This document shows, in pieces, positions 7,872 through 15,820 of a stretch of 26,093 nucleotides of DNA. Origin of the DNA: a virus. Location of the stretch: the IMG/VR virus record IMGVR_UViG_3300044998_000627, positions 1 through 26,093 of that record; one strand, written 5' to 3'. The notes beneath the pieces are model-generated. The model was not told where the DNA came from. It saw only the letters and a program-made list of their open reading frames with translations, and did not search any database. The position numbers and the translations under genes were made by a program. How positions within the stretch are numbered: position 1 is the first letter of the stretch; each line of letters opens with the position of its first letter.

Positions 7872-8318
7872 TCAGGTCTCGGCTCCGGGCGAACCCGGCG
7901 TGTCCGCATCGCTCGGCGCGATCGCGACGGTCTGGCCGCTTGCCGCGACTTGCGCGGCATGGGCCTCTCGGACCGACTGGAGCAACTGCTCCTTGTTCAC
8001 GCTGCCGGCGTCGAGCACCAGACCAAGCTCGACGGACCCGTAGAGCGCGATCTCGGCCTTGGTGCGCTGTGCCAGATCGTCAGGGAGCGGCGGCACGACG
8101 AGGCCGACGTTCACGATGCTCGCGCCGGGCGCCGTGCCGACCGACGGATCGGACGACACGGACGCCAGCAGCGCGACAGGGGCATCGGCCGTGCGCCAGG
8201 CGCCGGTGGCCAGCATCTCGCGCGCATCGACGGGCCAGCGCGTGCACACCTCGCCAGTCTCCACGTGCGTGAGCGTGACCCTGCCGGACGCGTCCGGTAC
8301 GACCGCATGCCCCGCCAT
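7872..8318 (-). CDS. Small head-region protein with HeH/LEM-like C-terminus
   Basis: A 148-residue protein, start at the ATG at 8318 that overlaps the preceding stop (TGATG). The N-terminal third contains ETGEVCTRWPVDAREMLATG, resembling the 'VDarEmL..G' segment common in small phage proteins next to the capsid gene. Near residues 100-125 RTKAEIALYG...VNKEQLLQSV resembles a helix-extended-loop-helix (HeH/LEM) element. The C-terminal tail is Ala/Ser/Asp-rich. Its place between the cement protein and the connector suggests a structural or assembly role; the function is unknown. Confidence 0.7.
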   Translation of the reverse strand: MAGHAVVPDASGRVTLTHVETGEVCTRWPVDAREMLATGAWRTADAPVALLASVSSDPSVGTAPGASIVNVGLVVPPLPDDLAQRTKAEIALYGSVELGLVLDAGSVNKEQLLQSVREAHAAQVAASGQTVAIAPSDADTPGSPGAET

Positions 8319-8755
8319 CACGCCGACTTGACGACGTACGCCGAGTAGTTGATGCCGGTCGCGATCGAGCCCCCGATGCGCGTGAAGACGCGCAGGTAGC
8401 GATACCGCGTGCCGTTGACCTCGTTGCTGAAGCCGATCTCGCGCCGCCCGGCGGTCGAGTCGGCGGACTCGTTCGACTGCGTGGAATCCCCGAGCTTCAC
8501 CATGCCGGCGATGAAGATGCCGCTGGCGAACGTGGGCGAGTTCGACACCTGCACTTCGATCTCGTACTTCTCGTCGCCGGTGGCGACCTCGATCGCGGTC
8601 ACGTCGACGATCACGCGCGCATCGACGCGGGAGTCGCCGAGATCGACGACCTTCGCGCTGCCGCCCACCGTGGCGGCGGCCGACGAGGCGACGAGCCCCG
8701 CGTCCTTGAGCAGGTGCTCGTGATCGTACGTGGCGTCCTTCTGGTTGCGAGCCAT
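8318..8755 (-). CDS. Capsid cement/decoration protein, Bbp16-like
   Basis: A 145-residue protein starting MARNQKDATYDHEHLLKDAG. The ATG at 8755 is preceded by GAGAGGAGACCTGACC, a strong ribosome-binding site; the longer open frame before it overlaps the capsid gene and is a shadow. The features SAAATVGGSAKVVDLGD near the start, a Val/Glu-rich strand region, and a C-terminal TRIGGSIATGINYSAYVV resemble Bbp16-type capsid cement proteins (T...s.n.iDlG ... ttGi...A). Its position directly after the major capsid gene fits an outer-surface stabiliser. Family call moderate, position strong. Confidence 0.72.
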   Translation of the reverse strand: MARNQKDATYDHEHLLKDAGLVASSAAATVGGSAKVVDLGDSRVDARVIVDVTAIEVATGDEKYEIEVQVSNSPTFASGIFIAGMVKLGDSTQSNESADSTAGRREIGFSNEVNGTRYRYLRVFTRIGGSIATGINYSAYVVKSA

Positions 8756-8769
8756 GGTCAGGTCTCCTC

Positions 8770-9708
8770 TCAGGCCGCGACGGGCGCGTTGGAAATGCCG
8801 CGCAGGCGGGTTGCCGCGCGGCCGTGCTCGATGCAGAGCCCGGCGTACCACTCGACGCGCGTGCGGCTGGCCGGCGTCGACTCCATCTCGCCCAGGTCGC
8901 GCACCTGCATGGGACCGGACTGAATGCCCGAAACGAGCCCGTCGCCCATGCCGACCACGTAGATCGAGGTGGCCGTCGCCGTGCCGCCGCCGGCGCCGAC
9001 CTCGTCGAACGCGATCGGCTCGGTGCCGCTGTTGTCCGAGTACGGCACGAGCAGGGGCAGGCCGGCGTAGAACGCGATCTGCCGACCGAAGGCATCGACC
9101 TCATAAGTGATGAACCCGCCGATGCCGGTGTTGCGGGCGGCGGCCGTGAGGCGGCGCCGCATGGCCTTTGACAGGATGATATGCGTCGGGTTCGTCGTCG
9201 CGTCGATGGCCTCGTCGAGCTTCGTGAGGCTCAGCGGGTCGCCACCGTTCGTCGAGCCGTTCTCGATGAGCTGCGCGCCGGTGATGCGCTTCTGCAGCCC
9301 ATCGAACTCGCGCGGGTTCGTCTCGCTGTCGCCCTTGATGATCGTGGTCGTCAGCGCGGCCGCGAGCGCCTTGACCTTCAGCTCCTCGTGCGCGGCGCGT
9401 ACGCCCTCACCCTGTGTCGCGATGAGGAACTGGTCGACGTCGAGATCGCCGCCACAGATGCGCAGGGACTCGGTCAGCGGGTTGATGATGCCCGCGCTCG
9501 AGGCGTACGCCTCGTTGACGCCGCGGAACGCGACGCCGGGCAGCTGCCCTTCGCGGTTGTAGGAGTAGGCGTTGCCCTGGATGGTCTTGAACGGCAGCAT
9601 CTGCAGGATGTCCGACGCCTGGGCGAACATCGCGATGACAGCGGCCCGCAGCGTCTCGCCGCGGTTCGCGGCCAGCTTCGCAGCTTCGACGAGCGTGAGT
9701 GCGCTCAT
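8770..9708 (-). CDS. Major capsid protein (HK97 fold)
   Basis: A 312-residue protein; the ATG at 9708 is preceded by GAGGA at a spacing of 6 bases. The N-terminus is helical (LTLVEAAKLAANRGETLRAA), then FAQASDILQMLPF and YSYNREGQLPGVAFRG give the strand pattern expected of the E-loop side of HK97-type coat proteins. The P-domain helix HEELKVKALAAALTT follows, then the A-domain with TTNPTHIILSKAMRRRL and FGRQIAFYAGLPLLVPYSD. The C-terminus GMESTPASRTRVEWYAGLC-like segment is typical of coat proteins. Scaffold upstream and cement downstream agree. No delta-domain of HK97 type is visible, so a separate scaffold is expected, and one is present. Confidence 0.92.
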   Translation of the reverse strand: MSALTLVEAAKLAANRGETLRAAVIAMFAQASDILQMLPFKTIQGNAYSYNREGQLPGVAFRGVNEAYASSAGIINPLTESLRICGGDLDVDQFLIATQGEGVRAAHEELKVKALAAALTTTIIKGDSETNPREFDGLQKRITGAQLIENGSTNGGDPLSLTKLDEAIDATTNPTHIILSKAMRRRLTAAARNTGIGGFITYEVDAFGRQIAFYAGLPLLVPYSDNSGTEPIAFDEVGAGGGTATATSIYVVGMGDGLVSGIQSGPMQVRDLGEMESTPASRTRVEWYAGLCIEHGRAATRLRGISNAPVAA

Positions 9709-9775
9709 AGGGGTCCTCGTCGGTGAGAGCGGTACCCGTCGGGACCCACTGGCGCGTCTGCGCGGCGGCCGACCG

Positions 9776-9878
9776 GGGATTCGGGGAACACGGTCCTGAC
9801 TCGCCGAATCCCTCGGCGCCTACCTGCCGGAGTCACTCCGGCCCCACAAGGCGCGCGCACCGAGACCGCGTGCGCGCG
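9776..9878 (-). promoter_or_regulatory. Three tandem hairpins between scaffold and capsid genes
   Basis: The 179-base gap 9709-9887 holds three perfect inverted repeats: 9852-9860 with 9870-9878 (CGCGCGCAC/GTGCGCGCG, 9 bp), 9826-9833 with 9835-9842 (GCCGGAGT/ACTCCGGC, 8 bp arms one base apart, so effectively 7 bp around a 3-base loop), and 9776-9784 with 9804-9812 (GGGATTCGG/CCGAATCCC, 9 bp, 19-base loop). The first begins ten bases after the scaffold stop. None is followed by a U-tract. They could protect capsid mRNA, partly terminate upstream transcripts, or mark an RNA-processing site that sets the scaffold-to-capsid ratio. Confidence 0.6.
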
Positions 9879-9887
9879 GTCCGTCGA

Positions 9888-10565
9888 TTACGCGGCCTTC
9901 CCCTGCGCCCGCACGGCCGACAGGGCGGCCGCGGGGTTCTTGATGACGTCGTCGGCGCTGAAGACACCCAACGGCTGCCCGCTTCCGGTGCGCGCGTCGG
10001 AGCCGGCGGCCTTGGTCCCTTCGTAGAACTCGGGCGTCTCCTTCTTCAGCGTCTCGCCGACGAACGTCTCGAGCTTGCTGCCGGGCTGCCCCTTCACGAT
10101 GGGCGCCTCGCCGTCATCGGTCAGGTCGAACCGGTCCCGGTTGAGCTTCCACCAGGACTCGACGCGATCGGCGCGGACGCCCTGCTTGAGGGCAATCGCC
10201 TTGACGCGCTGGTCGAGCTTGAGCGCGCGGTTCTCCTCGAGGGCCGTCTTGCCCTTGACGAGGTCCGGCTCAAGCTCCTTGAGCACGTCGGCGCGCACCT
10301 CCTCCCGGATCTTCGCGAGTTGCTCCGCCGACAGGCCGGCGTCCGCGGCCTTCTTCTCGGTCTGCAGTCGCTTGAGATCATCGGCGGCCTTCTTCGCGAG
10401 GCGCTCGGCGGCTTCGCGCTTCTCGCGTTCGCTCTGCAGCGCGGTGCTCAGGCCGGACGTGTCCGGGTCCTCGAGCAGCGCGAACTCGCCGTTCTTCAGC
10501 TCGAGCGCGTCACCCCGGTGTGCCTCCGGGATCTCGTCAATGGTCGCGTACTTCTTGATCGGCAT
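9888..10565 (-). CDS. Scaffold protein
   Basis: A 225-residue protein starting MPIKKYATIDEIPEAHRGD at the ATG at 10565. It is strongly charged and helical: a coiled coil from about residue 43 to 95 (LQSEREKREAAERLAKKAAD, then DLKRLQTEKKAADAG), further Lys/Glu-rich helix, and a basic C-terminus. This layout and its place immediately before the major capsid gene match GP20/scaffold-type proteins, which direct procapsid assembly and are later lost. No protease motif is visible, so it is not a fused protease-scaffold. A 179-base hairpin-rich gap separates it from the capsid gene, and a hairpin precedes it. The longer open frame upstream of 10565 is spurious. Confidence 0.85.
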   Translation of the reverse strand: MPIKKYATIDEIPEAHRGDALELKNGEFALLEDPDTSGLSTALQSEREKREAAERLAKKAADDLKRLQTEKKAADAGLSAEQLAKIREEVRADVLKELEPDLVKGKTALEENRALKLDQRVKAIALKQGVRADRVESWWKLNRDRFDLTDDGEAPIVKGQPGSKLETFVGETLKKETPEFYEGTKAAGSDARTGSGQPLGVFSADDVIKNPAAALSAVRAQGKAA

Positions 10566-10573
10566 AGGGGTCG

Positions 10574-10595
10574 GGGCAGGAGGGATGTCCTGCCC
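10574..10595 (-). promoter_or_regulatory. Hairpin in the scaffold gene leader
   Basis: A perfect 8-bp inverted repeat, GGGCAGGA/TCCTGCCC, with a 6-base loop, ends 8 bases before the scaffold ATG. No free ribosome-binding site is visible between the hairpin and the ATG. The only AGGA-like sequence is inside the stem, so the structure may hold scaffold translation down. Confidence 0.5.
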
Positions 10596-10653
10596 GTAGG
10601 GTAGGCATCGCATCGCACGCGCGAGTGCGCACCTGTGGCCGATCCGGCAACAC

Positions 10654-10854
10654 CTACCACACGTCGGTGGGCTCGTCTGATGGTGCGAAGCCGTTCGCCT
10701 GGATGTAGGCGATGGTGAGCGCGGTGGCCGTGCGCTCGTCGTGCCGGGCGCGGGTGAGGCCGTACCAGAAGGCCGAGTACACCGCCGCCGCGCGCATGGC
10801 CGCCGCGACGGTCGCGGCGACGTCCTCGCCGTGCGGGTCAATCGCCGGCGTCAT
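10654..10854 (-). CDS. Small virion-region protein, unknown
   Basis: A 66-residue protein, start taken at the ATG at 10854 (MTPAIDPHGEDVAATVAAAM). It is predicted to be mostly helical, with a central aromatic stretch, AVYSAFWYGLTRARHDERTA, and it ends EPTDVW. It overlaps the end of the preceding small gene by 17 bases in another frame. Small uncharacterised helical proteins are common between MuF-like and scaffold genes. The upstream continuation of the frame (to 11079) is a shadow of the neighbour. No function can be assigned. Confidence 0.6.
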   Translation of the reverse strand: MTPAIDPHGEDVAATVAAAMRAAAVYSAFWYGLTRARHDERTATALTIAYIQANGFAPSDEPTDVW

Positions 10855-11029
10855 GGGGCGGATCGCTGGGCGACGGATTGGGACCGTCGACGCGCCGGCG
10901 CCACGCGGCGCGGGCCTGCGCGTTGCGGGCGCGCAGGCGCTCGCGGAGTTCGAGGAAGTCGTCCTTGGGTGGCGGCGAGGGGGAATCGGGCACGGACTGG
11001 GCGCAGCACAGCATCTCTCTCGGCTCCAT
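10838..11029 (-). CDS. Small Arg-rich protein, unknown
   Basis: A 63-residue protein starting MEPREMLCCAQSVPD. Pro/Ser-rich in the first third, then a charged helix LELRERLRARNAQARAAWRR and a short acidic tail. It lies between the MuF-like gene and the 66-residue protein, overlapping the latter by 17 bases. A start at the internal ATG (MLCCAQS) is possible and would leave 58 residues. The helix looks like real coding sequence, but there is no strong ribosome-binding site. A 17-base hairpin-like sequence, also found before the small terminase gene, abuts its start codon. Confidence 0.5.
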   Translation of the reverse strand: MEPREMLCCAQSVPDSPSPPPKDDFLELRERLRARNAQARAAWRRRVDGPNPSPSDPPHDAGD

Positions 11030-11046
11030 GTTGGCGATGCTGCAAC
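11030..11046 (-). repeat. 17-base repeat, copy 2
   Basis: The plus strand reads GTTGGCGATGCTGCAAC, one base different from 15844-15860. The arms GTTG/CAAC can pair, but the inner pair is lost to a G-G mismatch. It abuts the ATG at 11029. Confidence 0.45.
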
Positions 11047-11098
11047 GTACGCACCGGTGGCGACGGACGGCACGTGCAAATTGCCGGGACGTGCGGAC

Positions 11099-12070
11099 TC
11101 AGCCGTTGCGCGACTCGAACACGACGGCGAGGCATCGGCAGTTGTACTCGCTCTCGCCCGGCGTCATCTGCGGCCCGATGCCGGGCACGTTGAACGGCTC
11201 GTCGAACCGCACCACAACACCGTTCATCGCCTGATGCGCCGGCCGCTCGCGCCCGTCAAGCGTGGTCACCCACCGCCGCCGCAGACGATCGCGGTCCACC
11301 ACGCCGAGTCGCACCGCGTCCTCCCACGCGAGCCGCTGCCCGGCCTTCAGGCTGTCGAGCGCAGTGGTGCGCGCGGCCGTCTCCGCGTTGAGCGCGATCC
11401 GTCGCTGCGTGTATCGCTCGACCATCTGGTCGATCTGCGCCGGGGTCAGGTCCCCGCGGCGGATTCGCGCGTCAAAACGCCGGTCGCGCCGCGCGTAGGT
11501 CAGCGCTTTGGAGGCATCGCCCGTCTCAAGGGCGGTGCGGAAGTTCTGCACCTCGCGGCGCTGTGAGGGCCCAAGCCCGACGACTCCGCGGACGCGCCTG
11601 GCGACGGTGCGCGGGTTGACGCCGTCGCGGAGGCCGTCCTCGACGAACGCGCGCACCACCTCGCGCACGTCGTTGACCTGGCTCGCGACGTGCTTGATCT
11701 GCAGCGCACGAACGGCCTCGGTGACTCGGGGGTCGAGGACATTGAAGCCGACTGTGGCCGTCCCAGTGGACAAAACCCGCCGCGCGGCCGGTGGCAGCTG
11801 CCGCGTCGCAAGCGCCGCGCCTTCCGCCGCCGCCCGCTGCAGCTCCGCCTCGACCGCTCGGAACGCCCGTTCCAGTACGTCGGGCGTCAGGATCCGTCGC
11901 ACCATCGCGTCGGCGTTGCCGGTCGTGGCGAGCAGCCGCTCCACTTCGCTGGGCGCCAGCGCGGCGCGAACGAGTTCCCAAGCACGCAAGTACGCGCGCT
12001 GCAGGTCCGGGCGGACGCTCGCGGCCACGCGCCGGAAGGCCGCGTAGAGCCGACGCTCGCTCGGGGTCAC
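11099..12070 (-). CDS. MuF-like minor head protein (SPP1 gp7 family)
   Basis: A 323-residue protein. The C-terminal part carries the Phage_Mu_F signature: RRRWVTTLDGRERPAHQAMNG near residue 265, then VVRFDEPF, and a closing EYNCRCLAVVFESRNG (P..YNCRC). The N-terminal 220 residues are helical and Arg/Ala-rich. Proteins of this family sit in a few copies inside the head near the portal and may be ejected with DNA. The gene follows the portal gene, as in SPP1 and Mu. The start is a GTG at 12070, 27 bases after the portal stop. No toxin or ADP-ribosyltransferase extension is present, since it ends right after the CRC motif. Confidence 0.9.
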   Translation of the reverse strand: MTPSERRLYAAFRRVAASVRPDLQRAYLRAWELVRAALAPSEVERLLATTGNADAMVRRILTPDVLERAFRAVEAELQRAAAEGAALATRQLPPAARRVLSTGTATVGFNVLDPRVTEAVRALQIKHVASQVNDVREVVRAFVEDGLRDGVNPRTVARRVRGVVGLGPSQRREVQNFRTALETGDASKALTYARRDRRFDARIRRGDLTPAQIDQMVERYTQRRIALNAETAARTTALDSLKAGQRLAWEDAVRLGVVDRDRLRRRWVTTLDGRERPAHQAMNGVVVRFDEPFNVPGIGPQMTPGESEYNCRCLAVVFESRNG

Positions 12071-12097
12071 GAGGCGCCGCCGCTCATGCGGCCTGCC

Positions 12098-13639
12098 TCA
12101 TGCGTCGTCGTCGTCACGCGCGCCGTCGAGCGCGCGCCGCTCCGCCGCCGCATCGGCGATCGCCGCTTGGTTCGCCATGATCTCGGCTTCGAGGTCCTCG
12201 AGATCTTGGTCGGGCGCAATGAGCCCGCCCTGCTGCATCTGCGCCAGCAGCAGTCGCACCGGGAGCCCCGCGTCGACGATGGCCCGCACCCACGCCTGCA
12301 GGAGCGCCGGCGGCATGCCGGTCCGCTCGTAGTCCCGGGAGATCTCGAGGACCGGTGCCTCGGCTTGCGGGATGCCGCGGTACCACGCATCGAGCTCGGC
12401 CGCGAGGTTGAGGGCGTCCTCGATGCCCTGCGCGGCGGAGGCGAGCGTGGCGTTCTCCGCCGTCGCGTCGAGGCGCTTCGCCTCGGCGGTCTCCGCGGCG
12501 CGGGTGTCCGTCTGCAAGAAGCTGAGCCCCAGCTGCGCCATCTCCTCGAGCTTCTCGCGCTTGCCGCGCTCCAGTTGCGCCAGCCCGCCGCCCTTCGGGG
12601 ACTCCCACGTCACGGAGCTGCCCTGCGTGACGTGCACGCCGACGAGCGGCCCGATCTTGAGGCGCGGCGCCTGTCCGAGGTCGGTCTGTACGAGATCACC
12701 GGCAATGACGAGCTGCTCGAACCCGCACACCTGCCGATTGAAGGTCAGGTCCGACGCCAGCCGCCAGTGCCCGAGGTTCGCCTGGGCGACGCCGAGCAGC
12801 GGCACCGAGGCGGTGCACGGCGCGTCCGTGCGGCCGGCGTAGGCGATGGCCACGGGCAGCCGCGACGCGATCTCGCCGGCGCGGTTCCGGAAGACGCCGG
12901 CGCCGACCGCGCGATAGGACGCCGCGTCGGACACATCGTCGTCGGGTCGCCGCTCGAAGAGCTCCCATGTCGCGGCCCATCCGCCCTGCTCAACCGGCAG
13001 GAGCCGCAGCACGCGGTACCGATCGACGTGCGCGACGCCGAAGGGGCCGTCATCGATGGTCGCCGATTCGGCCAGCACCAGCAGGGTCAGGCGCTGCTCG
13101 TTCTCGACCGAGGCCACGCGCCAGTTGATCAGCGCGTCGCGGCCGAACATTGCCCAGCGCGGCCGCAACGCGAAACGCTGCTCAATCTCGGCAGTGACGC
13201 GCACCGGCTGCCCATTCGTGTCCACCGGCGGTCCGGGGTGGTCGACCAGCAGGAGCGCCAGCCCATCGCGCAAGGCGACGTCGGCGAAGCGCTTCGCGAA
13301 GACCGTCCACTTCGTGCCAGCGGCGTCGATGCTGTTCCAGTCGGCTTGCATCGCGGCCTGCGCGCCGTTCCACGTGATCGCGGGAGGCTTCGCGAACAGC
13401 ATGCCCACCCCAGCGCTGAGGGTGCGCTCGAGGCCCCCGAAGACGGGTTCGCAGGTGCGGCGCAGCGCGTAGGTCTCCGGGTGCTCGTCGCGCCACTTCC
13501 GGATGTACTCGGTCGCATGCGCGTGCATCACGCGCGTCCCGCCGAGCAGGCGGTGCACCAGCAGCAGGTCCTCGGCCACCTCGCGCGCCTCGCGGCGCAC
13601 GTAGCTGGGCAGGGTCGGGTTGGTCGTCAGAGCAGGCAT
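12098..13639 (-). CDS. Portal protein, DUF4055 family
   Basis: A 513-residue protein at the canonical portal position between terminase and MuF. It matches the DUF4055 portal type: N-terminal helix with YIRKWRDEHPETYALRR, GGLERTLSAGVGMLFAKPP (a typical 'tl.r.vG.vF..pp' segment), AMFGRDALINWRV, SRLPVAIAYAGRTDA with PLLGVAQANLGHWRLASD ('PPLldLA..N..hy...sd'), and a C-terminal LEEMAQLGLSFLQ helix, with AETAEAKRLDATAENATLAS ahead of the last domain. It forms the dodecameric ring for DNA entry and exit. The C-terminus is acidic (DGARDDDDA). Confidence 0.92.
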   Translation of the reverse strand: MPALTTNPTLPSYVRREAREVAEDLLLVHRLLGGTRVMHAHATEYIRKWRDEHPETYALRRTCEPVFGGLERTLSAGVGMLFAKPPAITWNGAQAAMQADWNSIDAAGTKWTVFAKRFADVALRDGLALLLVDHPGPPVDTNGQPVRVTAEIEQRFALRPRWAMFGRDALINWRVASVENEQRLTLLVLAESATIDDGPFGVAHVDRYRVLRLLPVEQGGWAATWELFERRPDDDVSDAASYRAVGAGVFRNRAGEIASRLPVAIAYAGRTDAPCTASVPLLGVAQANLGHWRLASDLTFNRQVCGFEQLVIAGDLVQTDLGQAPRLKIGPLVGVHVTQGSSVTWESPKGGGLAQLERGKREKLEEMAQLGLSFLQTDTRAAETAEAKRLDATAENATLASAAQGIEDALNLAAELDAWYRGIPQAEAPVLEISRDYERTGMPPALLQAWVRAIVDAGLPVRLLLAQMQQGGLIAPDQDLEDLEAEIMANQAAIADAAAERRALDGARDDDDA

Positions 13640-13685
13640 CGGCAGGGCGACGGTGGTGGCGGATCGGCGACGTGGAGCGGCAGGG

Positions 13686-15206
13686 CTACGCGCTGAGCGA
13701 TGTCATGCTCACACCAGTGCGCGCCGCGAGCAAGCGGTATCGAGTCTCGTCGGCCGCGTGATCCTCGGCGCGCGTCTCGACGTCATCGGGCTTCTTCGGG
13801 TCGCGCGGCAGCACGGGCACAGTGCGAATCCAGTCGAGGCAGCTGTCGAACACGTACAGCCCCGGCTCCTCAAGCGGCGCCCTGCGCGCGGCGGTCAGCC
13901 GCTCGCGCAGCTTCTCCCAGCCGGCGCGACGGCTGCCGGGGCTCTTGTCGGCAGGCAGCCAGCGGACGCCACGGCGCGCCATGTCGGCCGCGATCGACAT
14001 CCCGTTCTCGACGTCGAAGATCGACGAGTCGGCCGCGCCAGGGCGCACACGCCACCCGTACGCCTGCAGCCACTGCGCTTCGCGGGTCCGGATACCGTCG
14101 GCAATGTCGACCGCGAGGAGCTTGAGTCCGACGTTCGGCTCGCCCGACTTCATGCCGTACCACTCGGCGATACGGAACAGCGAGCCGCGGGCGAAGTGCC
14201 GGCGCGTCCCATCAGCGAGGATTGCTGGCGAGCCGTCGCTCTCTGCCCACCAGCCGACGGAGAACGGCTTCGAGCTGCCCCAGTCGAAGGTCCGGTCGAT
14301 CGTCCAGGTCAGCGGGATGCGGAAGGGCGCGACGACGTGCACGGCGCGATCCCACACGTCGTCGAGCATGCCGCCCGAGACGATATCCCAGTCGCCGCTG
14401 CGCATCGCGCGCACCAGCGCCGGGTCGCCGAGGCCCTCGAGCCGATCCGCGTAGTCGGGATCGTTCGCCAGCATCGTCGGGTTATCCTCGAGCAACGACC
14501 GGATGAACTGGCGCCGCATGCCGCCGTCTTTTCGCGGCGCTTGGCGTATCTCTCCCTCTGGCGCGAAGTCCACGAAATCGGCCTTCACCCAGTTGTGTCC
14601 CACGCCCCCCGGGTTCGCGCTGCACAGGATCCGCGGGAACAGGCCGTGCCGCCACGACGGGACGGCGAGTCCACCGAGGCGCACGCGCCCGCGGAGGTAG
14701 CGATACATGCCGGCCGTCCACTGGGTGAGTTCGTCGATGAGCAGCACGTGGATCTCCGACCCTTGGTACCCGAGCACGTCCTTCTCGTGCTGCGCGTGGC
14801 ACAGGTGGATCACCGAGCCGTTCGCGAACCGGATCTGGTTCTTGTGCCAGACAATGCGGGCACGCCCGGCGTCCAAGTCGCGTGCCAGAAGCACCGGGAA
14901 CGCCGACGGGCCCTCCATGTGGTTCTTGAAGAGGTCCGGGAATTCGCGACGGAACAGGTAGACCTGCAGGCCTGGCACCCATCGGCACCACTGGATGGCC
15001 GCGAGGCGCATGAGGTGGCTCTTCCCGCCACCGGCGGCGCCGCCGTACAGCAGCTCGGTGGCCTCCGACTCGAACGCCTCCCGCTGCTTGGGGTGCAGGT
15101 CCGACGGCGTCTGGCGCTCGTGCAGCACGCGCACGATCTGCTCGAGCGCGGCCCGGCCACGCGCCGGATCTCGGGCTAGGTCGGCGAGCGCCTCAGCCGC
15201 GATCAT
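13686..15206 (-). CDS. terL: Terminase large subunit (TerL)
   Basis: A 506-residue packaging motor with ATPase and nuclease domains. The ATPase half has a Walker A-type loop GGAAGGGKS at residues 55-63, Walker B VLLIDE at 154-159, and a coupling motif SANPGG at 196-201. In the nuclease half, FDWGSSKPFS (Asp308) and GAADSSIFD (about 405-412) supply acidic residues expected of the RNase H-like active site. It powers DNA translocation through the portal and cuts concatemers. Its ATG overlaps the small subunit stop by ATGA (15206-15203). The ORF is intact and of usual length. The packaging type (cos or pac) cannot be told from the sequence. Confidence 0.95.
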   Translation of the reverse strand: MIAAEALADLARDPARGRAALEQIVRVLHERQTPSDLHPKQREAFESEATELLYGGAAGGGKSHLMRLAAIQWCRWVPGLQVYLFRREFPDLFKNHMEGPSAFPVLLARDLDAGRARIVWHKNQIRFANGSVIHLCHAQHEKDVLGYQGSEIHVLLIDELTQWTAGMYRYLRGRVRLGGLAVPSWRHGLFPRILCSANPGGVGHNWVKADFVDFAPEGEIRQAPRKDGGMRRQFIRSLLEDNPTMLANDPDYADRLEGLGDPALVRAMRSGDWDIVSGGMLDDVWDRAVHVVAPFRIPLTWTIDRTFDWGSSKPFSVGWWAESDGSPAILADGTRRHFARGSLFRIAEWYGMKSGEPNVGLKLLAVDIADGIRTREAQWLQAYGWRVRPGAADSSIFDVENGMSIAADMARRGVRWLPADKSPGSRRAGWEKLRERLTAARRAPLEEPGLYVFDSCLDWIRTVPVLPRDPKKPDDVETRAEDHAADETRYRLLAARTGVSMTSLSA

Positions 15207-15820
15207 CGCGTCGGGAGAAGAGCGGCGGCCAGCGCGGACGCCGCGGCGGCCAGCTCCTCAGGGGACGCATGCGCGACGTCCACGCCCGCGACCTCGAGGG
15301 GGCCGCCGTCCTTGCCGGTCAGCTCCACGCGCTCGGGTGGGTAGTATCGGAGCCGCTTCGCGGCCTTCTCGAGCGCCGCGTTCTTGTCCCAGAGCCGGTA
15401 CTCGATCGACCGCTCGGTGGTCGTGTTTCCCGCCTTGTCGGTGAAGCTGCGGATCTTGTGCTTGACGCTGGATACCGCGCGCCACGCGTCGTCCGGCGCG
15501 CCCGGTGCCAGAGTCAGCGTGCCGGAGTCGTCTACACAGAAGTGGCGCACATCGGATCGGGAGAGCACACGGATCTCCGCGGCGACTTCTTCCTCGCGCA
15601 TCTCCGTGGTCGTTCGCTGCGCCGCGAGCGCAATGGCCAGCGCCTCCGCAACCCTACTTTGCCCTACCAAGCGAGGCCCGAGTTTGTCGGCGTTGCGCGC
15701 CGAGTACCCCGCCCGAATCGCCGCCTGTGTGGCGTTCAGGTCGACGAGGTACTCCTCGACAAACCGCTGCTGCTTCGGGGTGAGAGGTCGGGTGCTCACC
15801 CGTGCATCATGCCTCGGCAT
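15203..15820 (-). CDS. terS: Terminase small subunit (TerS, Terminase_2-like)
   Basis: About 205 residues. The core LTPKQQRFVEEYLVDLNATQ then AAIRAGYS, with SRVAEALAIALA, is the typical start of Terminase_2 proteins, a helix-turn-helix that binds the packaging site. The middle part (EEVAAEIRVLSRSDVRHF) and the Pro/Glu part before the Ala-rich C-terminus also fit. The start is uncertain: ATGs at 15838 and 15820 and a GTG at 15799 are in frame, and none has a good ribosome-binding site. I used 15820. With this start the gene overlaps the upstream regulator by 14 bases and the large subunit by ATGA. Confidence 0.9.
   Translation of the reverse strand: MPRHDARVSTRPLTPKQQRFVEEYLVDLNATQAAIRAGYSARNADKLGPRLVGQSRVAEALAIALAAQRTTTEMREEEVAAEIRVLSRSDVRHFCVDDSGTLTLAPGAPDDAWRAVSSVKHKIRSFTDKAGNTTTERSIEYRLWDKNAALEKAAKRLRYYPPERVELTGKDGGPLEVAGVDVAHASPEELAAAASALAAALLPTR

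Noticed and set aside
11690-15179. Two very long plus-strand frames opposite portal and terminase genes
   Set aside because: Shadows of the portal and large terminase genes, whose motifs are intact on the minus strand.
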